Shown: piece after piece, positions 42,310 to 53,656 of the stretch
Layout of the letters: every line of letters starts with the position of its first letter
Position numbering within the stretch: position 1 is the first letter of the stretch
Made by a program: the position numbers and the translations under genes
The notes under the pieces: generated by a model
What the model was told of the DNA's origin: nothing
Databases searched by the model: none
The model's input: the letters and a program-made list of their open reading frames with translations, nothing else
Assembly (NCBI RefSeq): GCF_036324505.1
Contig: NC_086366.1
Location: 4,910,427 to 4,974,426 of the forward strand
DNA length: 64,000 nucleotides
Source of the DNA: Eleginops maclovinus
Lineage: Eukaryota > Chordata > Actinopteri > Perciformes > Eleginopidae
Direction: 5' to 3'

Positions 42310-42838
42310 ACAACCCTGCTTAGGTGGCTCTACTTGCTCCAATAGGCAGGCAGCCTTACACACGAGTGTGTGGACAGGTGGGAGCTATTGTTTTGTGTAT
42401 TGGTGTTTTTTCTCCAGACACAATCTCAGGCTGGATATAGGAAAGCAATCTCTCAGCTAAGTGATTTGTGAAAGGTGTCATATTCTCACCTGGCAGTAAT
42501 TGCCTGTTGGTGTCGCTTAGCTGTGGTGATAGGTGCTCGTGAAGCGAGAGGGGATGGGCAGGCAGGCGGGCGGGCGGCGGGGTATTATGACCGGCATGAA
42601 AGATGTATTGTCAGGCATGAAAGGAGAGCTTTAAAATGCATATTGTTAAAATGCTTTGTACTTTCTGAACAAGTCAAATATCAAAGTGCTGCAGGGTGTA
42701 AGAAATGGGTTATTTGATCAGTGTGTGTCTATGTGAGTGCAATTCTCCAGAGTGCATGCATGCGACTAACAATCTGTCATGTGCGACTAAACATTTTCAT
42801 TGGTCCCACCAGTGCGGCTGACATTTAGAAGGTCTGTC

Positions 42839-42840
<2 letters not shown>
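42310..42840. other. Non-coding unique sequence
   Basis: No gene supported. A GGCGGGCGGG-rich patch at 42560-42582 is the only compositional feature. Confidence 0.5.

Positions 42841-42921
<81 letters not shown>
42841..42921 (+). repeat. (GT)n microsatellite, ~81 bp
   Basis: Uninterrupted GT run. Confidence 0.98.
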
Positions 42922-42923
<2 letters not shown>

Positions 42924-43421
42924 CATGCTCAGGCGACATCACAACCTTAAGACATACTGGTTACGTCACGAACAATGGAGCAGTGCCCGGTACACCTGTC
43001 CCCATTCTTGGAAGCCAAAATCTGACAATCATGTGTGGGGGTATCTGCTCCACCACCTGTTTCCAATGTCCCCTGTAAGATTCCTAATCTAGAGGCACCA
43101 GAGTCATTTTCTGAATAACCTACTCTGTCACTTAAACACACAGATGCTACACACAAATTAAGCTACTCTTATACCATCAAAATATGTAACCTTGGACACG
43201 ATAGAACTGCGAGCCTGAGAGCTTGTACATGGTGTGGCGTTTTTACAGATTGACTTCTTTATCTACTACTACGCAATCCAGAATATGAGCAATGGCCCCT
43301 TTGACACTGGTGCGCTTCTGACCTGATCCGTGGTGGGTATGGCCCATTGACGTCACCGGTGCATCGTTGTTTTGAAAAGTGGTGGGGACACTGCGTGCAA
43401 TACAAAAAGCAAATTAGGAAT
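42922..43421. other. Non-coding unique sequence
   Basis: The frame at 42930-43092 has no recognisable domain. No gene called. Confidence 0.45.
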
Positions 43422-43447
43422 AGGGTTAAGGTTAGGGTTAGGGTTAC
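43422..43447 (+). repeat. Interstitial telomere-like (TTAGGG)n
   Basis: ATAGGGTTAAGGTTAGGG then TTAGGGTTA. It contains two or three perfect vertebrate telomere units and degenerate neighbours, and is the longest such tract in the window. Confidence 0.75.
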
Positions 43448-43507
43448 TTCTTGTCTGATGATCATCAGCGAGGCTATTCGTCTCTTTCACTGAAACATAA
43501 CGGAACT

Positions 43508-43735
43508 GTTCAACATGATGACGTCTGAGTTACTTGTTAGTAAGCACCGTTGTTATGACACAAAGAAGCTTCGAACATTAACCAGTGGGGTAATGTCTGA
43601 CATATTTGATGTCGTTGTACAAAATATGCAAATCTCTTCAGCTTGTGTTAACCACAGACCTTATTTCAGGCTTCTAACCACAAACACGTTCAAAAGCCAT
43701 TGACTCCAAGACAAGGGAACCAGATGTGGTGAAAG
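43508..43735 (+). repeat. Dispersed repeat R2, copy 2
   Basis: Partner of 9224-9415. It shares TTATGACACA, AACCAGTGGGGT, TCTCTTCAGCTTG, TTAACCACAGACCTTATTTC, AGGCTTCTAACCAC, ACGTTCAAAAGCC, TTGACTCCAAGACAAGG and GAACCAG. It is slightly longer at the left. Confidence 0.8.
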
Positions 43736-45105
43736 TATTTTTCAGGACTCATTAATGCACCACTCCAGAAGAAGGACTATCAGGCTTTTTCCTTTTCATT
43801 TAAGCCTTTTATTATCTAACTGTTTATACCTTTTGTTCTCTTATATGTTTTTAATTGTATGTACTGTATGTGTTCTAGCATGTGAGGATGTAGGACTTCC
43901 TGTCTTGCCCTCTTGACCACGACTCCCTGGAGAAATGGAGTTAGAGTTAGTTGGAAATATTTTATGAGATCGGCAGGGCTTTCTATCCATCTTTTATTCA
44001 TTCACTTCAACTTCTTTCATTCCCAACTGTTTTTATACTTGAAAACATCTTTTCAGCAGTTGTACACTAAAGGGAGATGCATTCATTCAGAATTCAATAA
44101 AATGTGAGGAACATATTCACACAGTAAAAGATATGCAAACAGCTGAAAGCAAAGTTTGGAGATCAATACTGAAGTTTTGACATAGGAATACTGTATACAC
44201 AACTCTCCTTAAGCTTGGTTCACTCTGAAAGTCTCTACCAAAAATCAGCACATTCCCATTCCTACACTGTGATACAATTCCTCTACTCAAGTAGCAGAAA
44301 AATAAAAACGTTCACGCAAAAGAGCAATAAAAACAAAGTCCTTGACACTAAAAGCCATGCTCTCTCATACATCAGGAAAATAATCGTGCTATGTTGAGAA
44401 GATTCTCATTATGGCATGTAAATTTGATGGAACTGAAAGTGTGAGAGGAGGAATATGCATATGTTTGTTAGCCATCTCTAATGACCCCTCTCTGCAAAAG
44501 CTCTCCAGTGTGATATCATCGTGATGGAGGCAGACTCGTCAGGGACACCGGGGGAAACGACTCGTCTTGATTTTGACACGTGGAGAGCGTTCGCAGAGGT
44601 GAAGAGCTTTTAGATGGCTCTCCAGACGTTGAAGCAAAGATACACACACTTATCCGTGTGCATGCAAAATGACAGGCGGAGAGACCAACACAGGCACACA
44701 CTTTACTCGTTGACGTAAGATCTATGAAATGTTGGATCCTATTGAAAAAAATCCATGTAAAATCTGGAGAGTACGTGGGGAAAGAGCCCGAACTTATCCT
44801 TGGTTGTTGTGCAGTAAAAGCCATCTGATTGATACTCTTTTGGACTAAACATATCGTCCTGAATCAACATGTAGAATGTGTAATTGTCACGTTAGAATTA
44901 AATGGTAGGATTTGAGATTGGTAAAATGCATATATTCACATAGAAATGTAAAACATGTTCTGCCAGCGTTCTTCTTGTGCTCTGCAGCAAAAGTATATCT
45001 TTAATGTTCATAGGCAACATTATGGTAGTACCAGAACGGTCCATTGAGTGCAATAGAAAATCCAAATAAATCGTCAAATGTCCCCTTTTATGAAAACATG
45101 CACAC
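43736..45105. other. Non-coding unique sequence
   Basis: About 1.4 kb, no supported gene. Confidence 0.5.
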
Positions 45106-45513
45106 TGTCATGATCCTTTTTTCGTATCTGTCATGTCCGTGGGTTGTGTGTTTTATTTTGAAATGTTTCCCCTCTTGTGTCACTCGTTAAGCTTCACTTC
45201 CTGTCTGCGTTTCCCTCCTGTGCCCGATTGCGTCATTGTGCTCACCTGTTGCCCCTGTGTTTCTCCTCCCCCCATGTGTATTTAGTCCCTGTTTCCCTTT
45301 TGTCTGTTGTTCGGTCGTCGTCATTTCTTCCCTGATCTTGTCCATGTTACCTGCCTGTTCCTGTCGCCCTTCATGTCTGGAGCTAAGTGTTTTTCATGTC
45401 CTGTGTTCCCCTTGATTCGTGTTTTTGTCAACAGCTTTTGAATAAAGCTCTCTTTTTGTTTTGACGCTTACCTGCTTCCCCTTGATTGACCTCCTGTTTC
45501 CCCAACCCTGACA
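45106..45513 (+). mobile_element. LTR-like repeat, possible solo LTR
   Basis: A 408-bp unit starting TGTCATGATCC and ending CCCTGACA, so with TG...CA ends and a short TGTCA/TGACA inversion. It is pyrimidine-rich on the + strand with repeated CCTGT/TTTCCC phrases, and has AATAAA at 45441-45446 shortly before a CTTGTTTTGA-type downstream region. This resembles a dispersed fish repeat that I cannot name securely. No clear target-site duplication is seen (both flanks are CACA-like). It could instead be a non-LTR or DNA repeat. Confidence 0.5.
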
Positions 45514-47244
45514 CACAGGTTTTCAATAGCTGCCGCCATACATATGTCTTATAACATTGCTATATCAATGTGTACTGCATTAGTACAAGACTTGGCCGAC
45601 TCTGGAGGTTTCTGATTGGTCCAATCACTGGCTGACCAGAGACAAACACATTGAAGCCTGGCAAGATGGACTACATATATATATATACACGTGATCCTGT
45701 GATGACAATGATTACGCAAGAATGGAGCAGGTATTTGATGTTATCCCGATGGACTTAAAAAACATAAATATGGTTAAAACATTTGAAACAAGTCTTTTTA
45801 TCTAAAGGCCAAACTTGCTGCAAAGATGCTCTTCCTGTATCTGCTGTCTCTATGACTTTAGTGCAACTGAAACATCTTGCAACAGATTACAGAGGGATTA
45901 CCTTAATGGTGTAAAGAAACAGACCCAACCCTCGTAAATCTGTTACTCAAACAGACCTTCCTGTATCTTATCACTGGTACCTGAAGCAGCATTCCCCCAC
46001 AAACCCTGCATAGCCATGCTGTTGGCAAAATGATTGGCAATAAAACTTGGCTGTCGGTATGTTAGACCCAAACTGCTGACCTATCAACTCACTGATAAGG
46101 ACAAATAGAGCTAAGTCATTTTTATTTTGCCCTCAGTGGAATGTAGACCTGATTTCTCCCTTGGCAGAAATCTAACAGTGTCAAAAATAGACAACCAGGA
46201 GACAGCAGGTATGTTTATCTGAAGTCCTTTTTGGGGGGGGAAACTGAACTAAAATACAAATTCACTAAGTGTAATGAGTCTGACTTTTGATTAACAAACA
46301 CTGAATCATTACTCACTGTATTAAACCTGAATACACTGACATGATTGCATACACACAGCTTTGGAACGATTAGCTTGAATGCTAACTCAACATTGGAAAC
46401 CAACATGTAAGAAACTTAAACCCCAGGCTTTAACTGCAGTATGAAAATTACACAAATGAGATAAACCGTGCCTAAAATCTAAGAATATCTCCAGCTCTTA
46501 AGAGGCAGTGTCAAATATTGTTAATACACAGTGTGGATCACAACAATGTTTTTTCTCAACAACTTCCTGCCCATGACAGTGGCATTGTTGTTAGTCAATA
46601 CAATTTAGTGCCTCTTAAGATTGCCAGGGTTGAGAAAGGATTCCAGCTTTTCTGGAACATCTTATTATGAGCAAAAAGGGAGGAGTAGAAAAATATGAGA
46701 AACATGAAAAACATGCGTGTTTTGATAAAAAAAAGGGAGATAAAGACTTAATTGGTAGTCATGTTTCATCTCATGTCCTTTGGGTTATTCTAAGATGATA
46801 AGCAGTTTCTGCTCTTTGTTGTAACGGGTGTGGGAGTTGCTTAGGAGCATGTGACTTTTTTAATTGCCTTGGAAATAGTTAGAGACATTTTGTAGAACGC
46901 TTCTCTCGTACAACTATAACCCCATAGAGTTTAGTGATAAGGACAATGACCTGCCTCTATTCTATGCCCAATGTATCTTACATCTATGTGAGGGCTAGTC
47001 AGGGGGTCAGACGGCCCGGTGCTTTCTCCTGCTTTTATCCATGCATAGACATAGGCTCTTTGGAAGCAAGTTGCTTTATGTTCAGCTACCTTTACAATAG
47101 AACAAATAACGTGTACTTTTGGCAACAGCTATTCTCTATACCTTAGAAGCCCTTTCCTCAAACAGATGGTATAAAAAAACAAGTCTGAAATGTTTTTGGA
47201 ACATATGACATGTGAAGAGAAATGCGTTTGAACATTAATCCATC
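45514..47244. other. Non-coding unique sequence
   Basis: About 1.7 kb. A TATATATATATA run sits near 45676-45687. No supported gene. Confidence 0.5.
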
Positions 47245-47880
47245 AATCCATGGTCAACGGCTTTTCCCATGTCAGTTCGTGGAGGAAGCAGTTCCAGCAG
47301 AGAGCCCCAAACGGCCCTGCTCTCAGCAACCAGCTGTGACTAGGGGTTTCCAAGGTGCCCCGAGGCCCACTCAAAGATATAATGCCTCCACCCGATCCTT
47401 GGTCCGCCCCTGGTCTCCTCCCAGCTGGACATGCCTGGAACTCTTCCCTAGGGAGGAGGCAAGGTGACCTCCCTACTATGTGCCCTCCTAGCTGGATCCT
47501 TTGTACTCAAACGACCAGCGACCCTTCTCCCACTCCCTCTTGCATGAATGAACTTTACACGATATCACTAAGGGAGATCCCAGCCACCCTCTGGAAAAAT
47601 CCCATTTCTACCATTTGCATTTGCAATTTCGTTCTTTCGGACATGACCATAGGGGTGAGTGGGAGCGAAGATGGAACGGGAGATCTAAAGCTTTGCCTTC
47701 TGGCTTAGCTCTCTGTTCGTCACAACTGTACGGTAAAACACGCCTCATCTCATAATCCATTGTCCCCTCACTCAAGAACAAAGCCCCGAGATACTTGAAC
47801 TCCTTCACTTGGGGTAAGAACTTATTCACTATTCTGAGAAGACAGTCCACCTGCCTCCTGCTGAGAACCATTGCCAAGAA
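47245..47880 (-). pseudogene. Non-LTR retrotransposon (LINE) reverse-transcriptase fragment, broken
   Basis: Read on the minus strand, the frame from 47877 to about 47760 encodes SRRQVDCLLRIVNKFLPQ then VKEFKYLGALFLSEGTMD. This matches the widespread fish LINE phrase 'L.QVKEFKYLGVLFTSEG' in the C-terminal half of the reverse transcriptase. Further down, 47390-47460 holds the reverse of the end-of-ORF region (CCAGCTGGACATGCCTGGAA and CCCTAGGGAGGAGGC on + strand). Frameshifts and stops separate the parts, and the N-terminal endonuclease and RT catalytic motifs are absent. It is a dead 5'-truncated copy. I am unsure of the clade (RTE-like or L1/Tx1-like). Confidence 0.82.
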
Positions 47881-49063
47881 TGGTTCACATATATTCTGGC
47901 TGTATCCACCGATGTCTCCTTTTTAAAAGACAAAATAAAGCAACGACAGCTTAAAATGCTCCCATACAGATCACGATACAAGTAATGAACAGAATGTTCT
48001 CTAAGAAATGTAGATGCAGGAGACCTTGAAGCAATTGTTTCACACTTTATTAATGCAAAACCTGCTGACCTGTTTTAAAGTGCTCTATATGACAAATTAA
48101 AATGAACATCTTAGGGGTCTGGGTCCTTAGAAGTGCACAATATATTTTCTCAAATAATGTCCTAAGATATGCCTTCATCCTTCAGATCAAAGTCTTTCAT
48201 GTCTTCCATGCTCACAGCGTAGGTTCTTCTGATGCTCAGACATGAGTTTGGATTATATTACAGATGCAAATTCACTGGTGTGGAGAGAGTTCATCCAGTT
48301 CATTAGATCGAGGGCGAATGGCACACAGTACGATGAACATTATGTCTGGCCTTCGCAGCATCAGCGGGATAAAACTTGGGTCTGCATTGCTTTAACATCG
48401 TCAACACTGTTGGAGATAAAGGCTGGATAAAATATACAACGCTGGCTTTTGATTTACAGTGAATCTAATGTGTTTGCGTTTTCTGTTTTTCTTGCTTTCT
48501 TGTCACACTTCCCCATTACTCACAATGTCTTCTTTAACCTCTAATTTTAAACAGAAAGGTCATGTATTTGACATATAAGTATTTCTACCGTTGTGTCATG
48601 GCAAAGGGGCCGACAGCCAATTATGGAAAAGATTTTCCCAACTGACAAAACACTGTTCCTCTACAAAATGCTACAAAAGAAGGCAAGGGAAGTTTGGGTA
48701 TTATAGTATTTGGATGTACAGCACGTGTCACATATTCAGACCTGTGCTGACAGTGGCTGACAGACTGCATTATGATTCTGCTGACATGGTGGAGCAGCTA
48801 CGATGCACGAGATAAGATGCCAGACAGAAATGGCCGACTTTCTTTATAGTATATCCAGACTACGTGACACAAAGTAACACATCAGCATTACATCTTCAAA
48901 CTAACCAGAATCAAGATTAGTGGGTTAGAAAGGTACGTTGAACCTAATGCCAGGGTCTTGAAGTTTGCTATATTTGAAATGTGCCTCTATCGGCATCACT
49001 ATAACCTGCTGCTGACCGTTTCATATTCACAGTTTCAAACTGAAAGCGGCTCAGAATAGCTTT
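47881..49063. other. Non-coding unique sequence
   Basis: Frames at 48242-48430 and 48591-48815 have no recognisable domain. No gene called. Confidence 0.45.
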
Positions 49064-49507
49064 TTAAAGGGGCCGTCTTTTTTGGTTTCCCTGTGTTGTA
49101 TTGTGTTATGCTTATTTTTGTGCATTTAAATGTTCTGCAAACGCCAAACGTTCCATCTATTGGGAGCCTGAACGCCTCCGTTGGACTCATTTGTTTATAT
49201 CCTGAACATGGTGACATCAATATGTAATACTCGCGCTTCTATTTGCTAGCGCTCCAACACATTGTACGCGATAGGCTAAGGGGCCAGACGTCTCTTAGCG
49301 GTTGACCAATCACAACAGAGCCGGCCAGCTAACCAATCAGAGCAGACTGGGCTCTGGTTTCAGACAGAGGGTGAAAAGAGGTGCTGCAGCACAGGCAGTA
49401 TGAGGAAAATAAAGAGCTTTTTGAACATTAAAGCATGGAGACATGTCAGAGTAGAGGCAGAAAATACAAATATGAACCTGAAAATGAGCAGAATATGTCT
49501 TCTTTAA
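49064..49507 (+). mobile_element. TTAA-type MITE copy 10 (full length, 444 bp; reference copy)
   Basis: TTAA at 49064-49067 then AGGGGCCGTC. TTAA at 49504-49507 preceded by GAGCAGAATATGTCTTCT. Internal order: TTTTTGTGCATTTAAATG, CGTTGGACTCATTTG, TGGTGACATCAATATG, GCTCCAACACATTGTAC, CCAAT at 49306-49310 and again at 49333-49337 (27 bp apart), CTGGGCTCTGGTTTCAGAC, GGTGCTGCAGCACAGG, AAATAAAGAGCTTTTTG and AATATGAACCTGAAAATG. No coding frame. Terminal similarity (TTAAAG-G..C..TATTATGCT-like at both ends across copies) indicates ~20-bp inverted termini. Confidence 0.95.
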
Positions 49508-52387
49508 CAATCTATACTCAAACTTCTTGATCTATACATACTGTATAATGCAATACAGCACCAATGACGCATGCATTGAGTTGCCAGAAGAACCTTATCA
49601 TTGAAGCCGAAAATGTCAGAAAGCAAACTTTTTTATGAAGGTTTTTCTCGCCCTCACTGAGCTATCAAATAAAGTCACACTGGCCAGTCGCTCACACTGG
49701 CTCTATAAGAAGCCTTCTATAAAATAGCACACAGCATAGATTATTAGTTGTCTGTATCATTAATCAGCGTGACGTTTAGATGCATTTGAAATGTGGTTTG
49801 ATTCCTTTAAACCGTGACAAAATGTTACGGCTCTAGATCAAGGTTTTGGAATGAGTGGTCTTCATTAGCTGGAGGCCGTTTTACACAGGTATTGCCATTA
49901 ATTGAACAACGCTTTTTTTTTTCGGAAACCCTTCCTCACTTCTTTTTGGTGTCATTTTTTAAGTGTCACTGTAATCATAAAGGTGGAATTGCGTCACTCA
50001 AATGACTCATGCTGTCCAGCAGGAAATGCAAAATAACTCCCCAAACCCCTTTTATGAAAACACACACAAAACCAGAGGATGAAAGCCTGTTAATACAAGG
50101 AGATGGAAAAAACAAGACAAAGGCAAAGATGGAGTGTAAAGAGAGTTAGCAAAGAGAGCCAGACTGTCATAAATCAGATGTGAGTCTTATAAACCTAGAG
50201 ATAAAGATCTTTGGAGAATAGGAAACGCCATAAAGGAGAGAAAGTGATGATTAGTTGAGACGGGGAGTCATCCTAAAAGTCCCTTAAAGTGAGCTCTATT
50301 AAGAGGGGATTAGACATAGATAATTCTCTATACACTATAAGATTGAACCTTTTGAATTTCAAATGCTGGCAGCATCCTCTCCATTAATCATCAGTAGCTG
50401 AATGATATCAACAAACATGACCCAAAATGTCTCGATAATGGAGTCTCAGATCCGATGCATTTAAACCCTAATTACTGAGTTGTCAAATACATCAAAGTCT
50501 CTCCTCAGACTCTCTCTCTCTTTCTCTGGACTCTGAGATCTAGGTAGGAGGTTTAGTCACAGCAAGGACAACACAGACATGATGAGTGAACGAAATGGCT
50601 GCCAAAATAGAGAGACTTACTCTAGCTTTTGCGGTCGAATTGTCAAAACAATCAGGTCCTATGTATTCTCCTAATGCCTGTTCCTTAGTGAAATACGTTG
50701 TGGGCTTTAGGAAAGATGTGAAGGATAACTCACCAGGACTGCCTTCCTAAGAGAATCCGACTGCACTTATACTGGACGACATAATTATGATGCACCTGCG
50801 GGTGATATTGATTTGTGTCTGCGAGTAAACTACTTTTTTCTGTACAGCGGACAATAAGAGAATCTAGGAACTTTACCTCTGGTTTCTCATGGTGTTTTAA
50901 GCAGGCTTTATGAACTTGGACAACAGTGAAAAGTACATCCTTCATTACCAATGGTGGAATGAAAATGTAAACTTATGGTTGCTCACGATTACACGTCTGT
51001 CCAAATGAATCATAGGATTGATTGAACATATTTACATTGCCTTAAACCCTGCAGCTTATCTGTAAATATGACATGCCAACATGTATTTCGGTTTGCAGTC
51101 GTTCATATTTATGCAACCATATATCACATGTGCTACAGCCTGCATAAACGCCAAACTGCATATGTGTTACATCACCTGCACCTTATTTACTCTTTGCACT
51201 TCAGCTGAATCAAGTCTGATCTAACAATGCATGTGTAACAGTATTTACATTTAGAATGGGTTCACAAGTTGCACAAACCACTACAATTCAAAATACATGG
51301 CAGTCAGATGTATTAAATAAAAGCCACATGATTAAAAGGATGACAGGAACCCTTCCTTGTCTTATGGAAAGTGAGAATCTACTACAACCTGTAGATTTAG
51401 GGAGGAAAAAGCATAGACTGTCATCACATGGCGGATTATTTCATCTGGTTTGTTTATAATGTCTTAAATAGTTTTGTATGTACTTTTTTTTTGTTTTGAC
51501 ATGGCATGCTTTTATTTTGAAATGACTTGCTTTTATTTTGAAACATACATTTCATTTTTGGTTTGTTTTTGATAGAATTAGTTGTTACTCCCCATCTAGC
51601 TGGACCTGGCAAAGCAACGTGCTTACCCTGCGACCCTTAGTTTTATACAGAAGCTTTTATTTTTATGAAATATGTTTCAAGTAATTCAATTAATCTCGCA
51701 CACTTTTATACTTAAGTGTGCAACTTATATATGTTTTGTGGATTGATATTTAGTACATTTTTAAACTTTACTTTATTGTGCAGCTCTTTTATTGCCCAGA
51801 CGGGCCCTCTACCCGATCAAAGAAAGAATCTCCCCCTCACACTGAGATCGACGTGCACATGATGAGTCTGTCATTCTACGAAACGCTGGGCCAGCGATGC
51901 TCACTTTAATGAACGCCACCAAGAATGTCACGTCTCAAAAGTGTGTGTAGATGTGTGGGGGTGTGTGTGGATGTGTCTGTCTCTGGTGTCATTGTCATAT
52001 CAGCCACAGCCGTGCATTTTGAAGAGAGCAGCATATTATGATGACACACATTCCTCAGATATTAACTCAGGGATGTTGGCAAGACTGTCTTTCAAAGAAC
52101 CATGTGTCAGCACATGCAGCTCTGACAAGGAGGGTTACAGAGGGAATCACAGGGAGGTGGAGGAGAAGGTGATTGAGGAAGACAGACGGAGGAGTGGAGG
52201 AGGGAGAGTGATTTCTCCCTTTTCACTGCAGCCCGAGTTTAATTTTTGGGTATTGTTACACTCCCTTTGCAGTGTCTTCAGATTTTTCTAGACTTTCAGG
52301 ACCAACTAAAAGATTCGTATAAACTGGTTCCCTTAAAAAAAAAGATCCCGCCCTCTCACCCTGTCAGTGTTGTTTTGTATCTGGAGG
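49508..52387. other. Long non-coding unique region
   Basis: About 2.9 kb without a recognised gene or major repeat. A short direct duplication of GCTTTTATTTTGAAA occurs near 51508-51545. A GTGTG/GATGTG-rich patch is at 51938-51980. Confidence 0.5.
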
Positions 52388-52475
52388 TTAAAGAGGCTCT
52401 ATTAGGCTTTTAGGGGAGTTTCCCTTTTATGTAGTGTGTATAATAGGTCTTTGTGCATGTAAATGGTGTGCAAAG
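52388..52475 (+). mobile_element. TTAA-type MITE copy 11 (left terminus only)
   Basis: TTAA at 52388-52391, AGAGGCTCTATTAGGC, TTTTAGGGGAGTTTCCC, TGTAGTGTGTATAATAGG and TGTGCATGTAAATGG. Homology ends near GCAAAGTGTC. Confidence 0.9.
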
Positions 52476-53656
52476 TGTCTCTCCCACATCGGGCGAATTG
52501 ATCGGACAATTTTATTACGTTGGAGGTATGAGGACCTCTGAAAGAGAGAGAAAACCACACAATAAATCTGATAAATATACTTTTTATTCCATTGATGTTT
52601 CTGCCGTACTGCCAATGCACCGTACACACCCACACACACACCCACACACACACAGAGACACACACACATATATTTCTGCCCAGACCTCTGTGCCCACACC
52701 GAGTAAAGCTGTAGATTACAGAAGAGGTGAACACAGTCCACCCGTGCTTAACAATGATATGCTGCCCGCTGTCAAGGTCGCAGTTGACACACACAAACAC
52801 ACACCCACATCCACAATAGTTACACTTACAGGTATGGCCACAAACACAGAAGTATGCACACACACGCCTACTCACACCATCCCAAGTGAGGGTTAAAACC
52901 CTCCCTTATACATCAGGGAGGCTGGAGTGATGCCGTTTAAAAGATCCCGCTCACATACTGTAAATATATGCAGCCTTTATGAGGACTGCTGTTCCAGAGG
53001 TCAGTGCGGGGAGACACTGCACAGGAATGAAGACTGGACGTCTCTCCATGAAGCTCATTTTCCATTTATGACCCTGCCACTGTCTCCTGCTCTCTCCTTC
53101 TGTTTCACTTCTCTACAGTTGGAAAACTCGCCTTCATTCCTGCTGCAAAAGAAAAGGGCTTTGAATCAAAACTTGACCATATTCAACACATTTGATGTGT
53201 ACGGTCTTAAAACCTTGATGATGAGATTAGTTTCCTACTCTCTTAAGGGTTTACCAAGATTTTGAGAGAAAGTCCTTCAAATGTTTTTAGCCCACGTTAG
53301 TTTTAGAGTGGGCTAAAGGCTCAAAATGATGGAGGCATAGTCCCCCTCTGTCCCGCTTTAGGATGACCACTGGATTAACCATGATACTGAAACTGTTGTT
53401 GGTCTTTAATTGAGCTTGTTAGCCGGCTAAACCTCTCACAATGTTTAAGAGTCAGCAGTTTATTGGTCACTGAGATCCATTTGTTGTCTTGATAAGGCTA
53501 ACTAACTTTAAGCTAGTAGCATCCAGGATGAGGATGAGGCAAAGTGCGGCAGAAAACTGATCAGTGTGAATATGTAAGCGTACTTGAATGTGTTTGTGCT
53601 TTCTGCCTGATTTAATACCTCTGCCGTTAAGTTGCTCCATTCAACGCTCGTGAGCA
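52476..53656. other. Non-coding sequence with degenerate CA tracts
   Basis: CACACCC/CACACA-rich segments at 52623-52668 and 52786-52813. The opposing frames of 100-157 codons across them (52402-52896) come from CA-biased DNA. A GCCCAC..GTGGGC stem lies near 53290-53312. No gene supported. Confidence 0.5.

Noticed and set aside
43422..43447. Chromosome end
   Set aside because: Only two or three TTAGGG units, with ordinary sequence on both sides.
52402..52896. Opposing 157- and 147-codon frames
   Set aside because: They overlap on opposite strands across CA/GT-rich DNA. Neither shows a domain.
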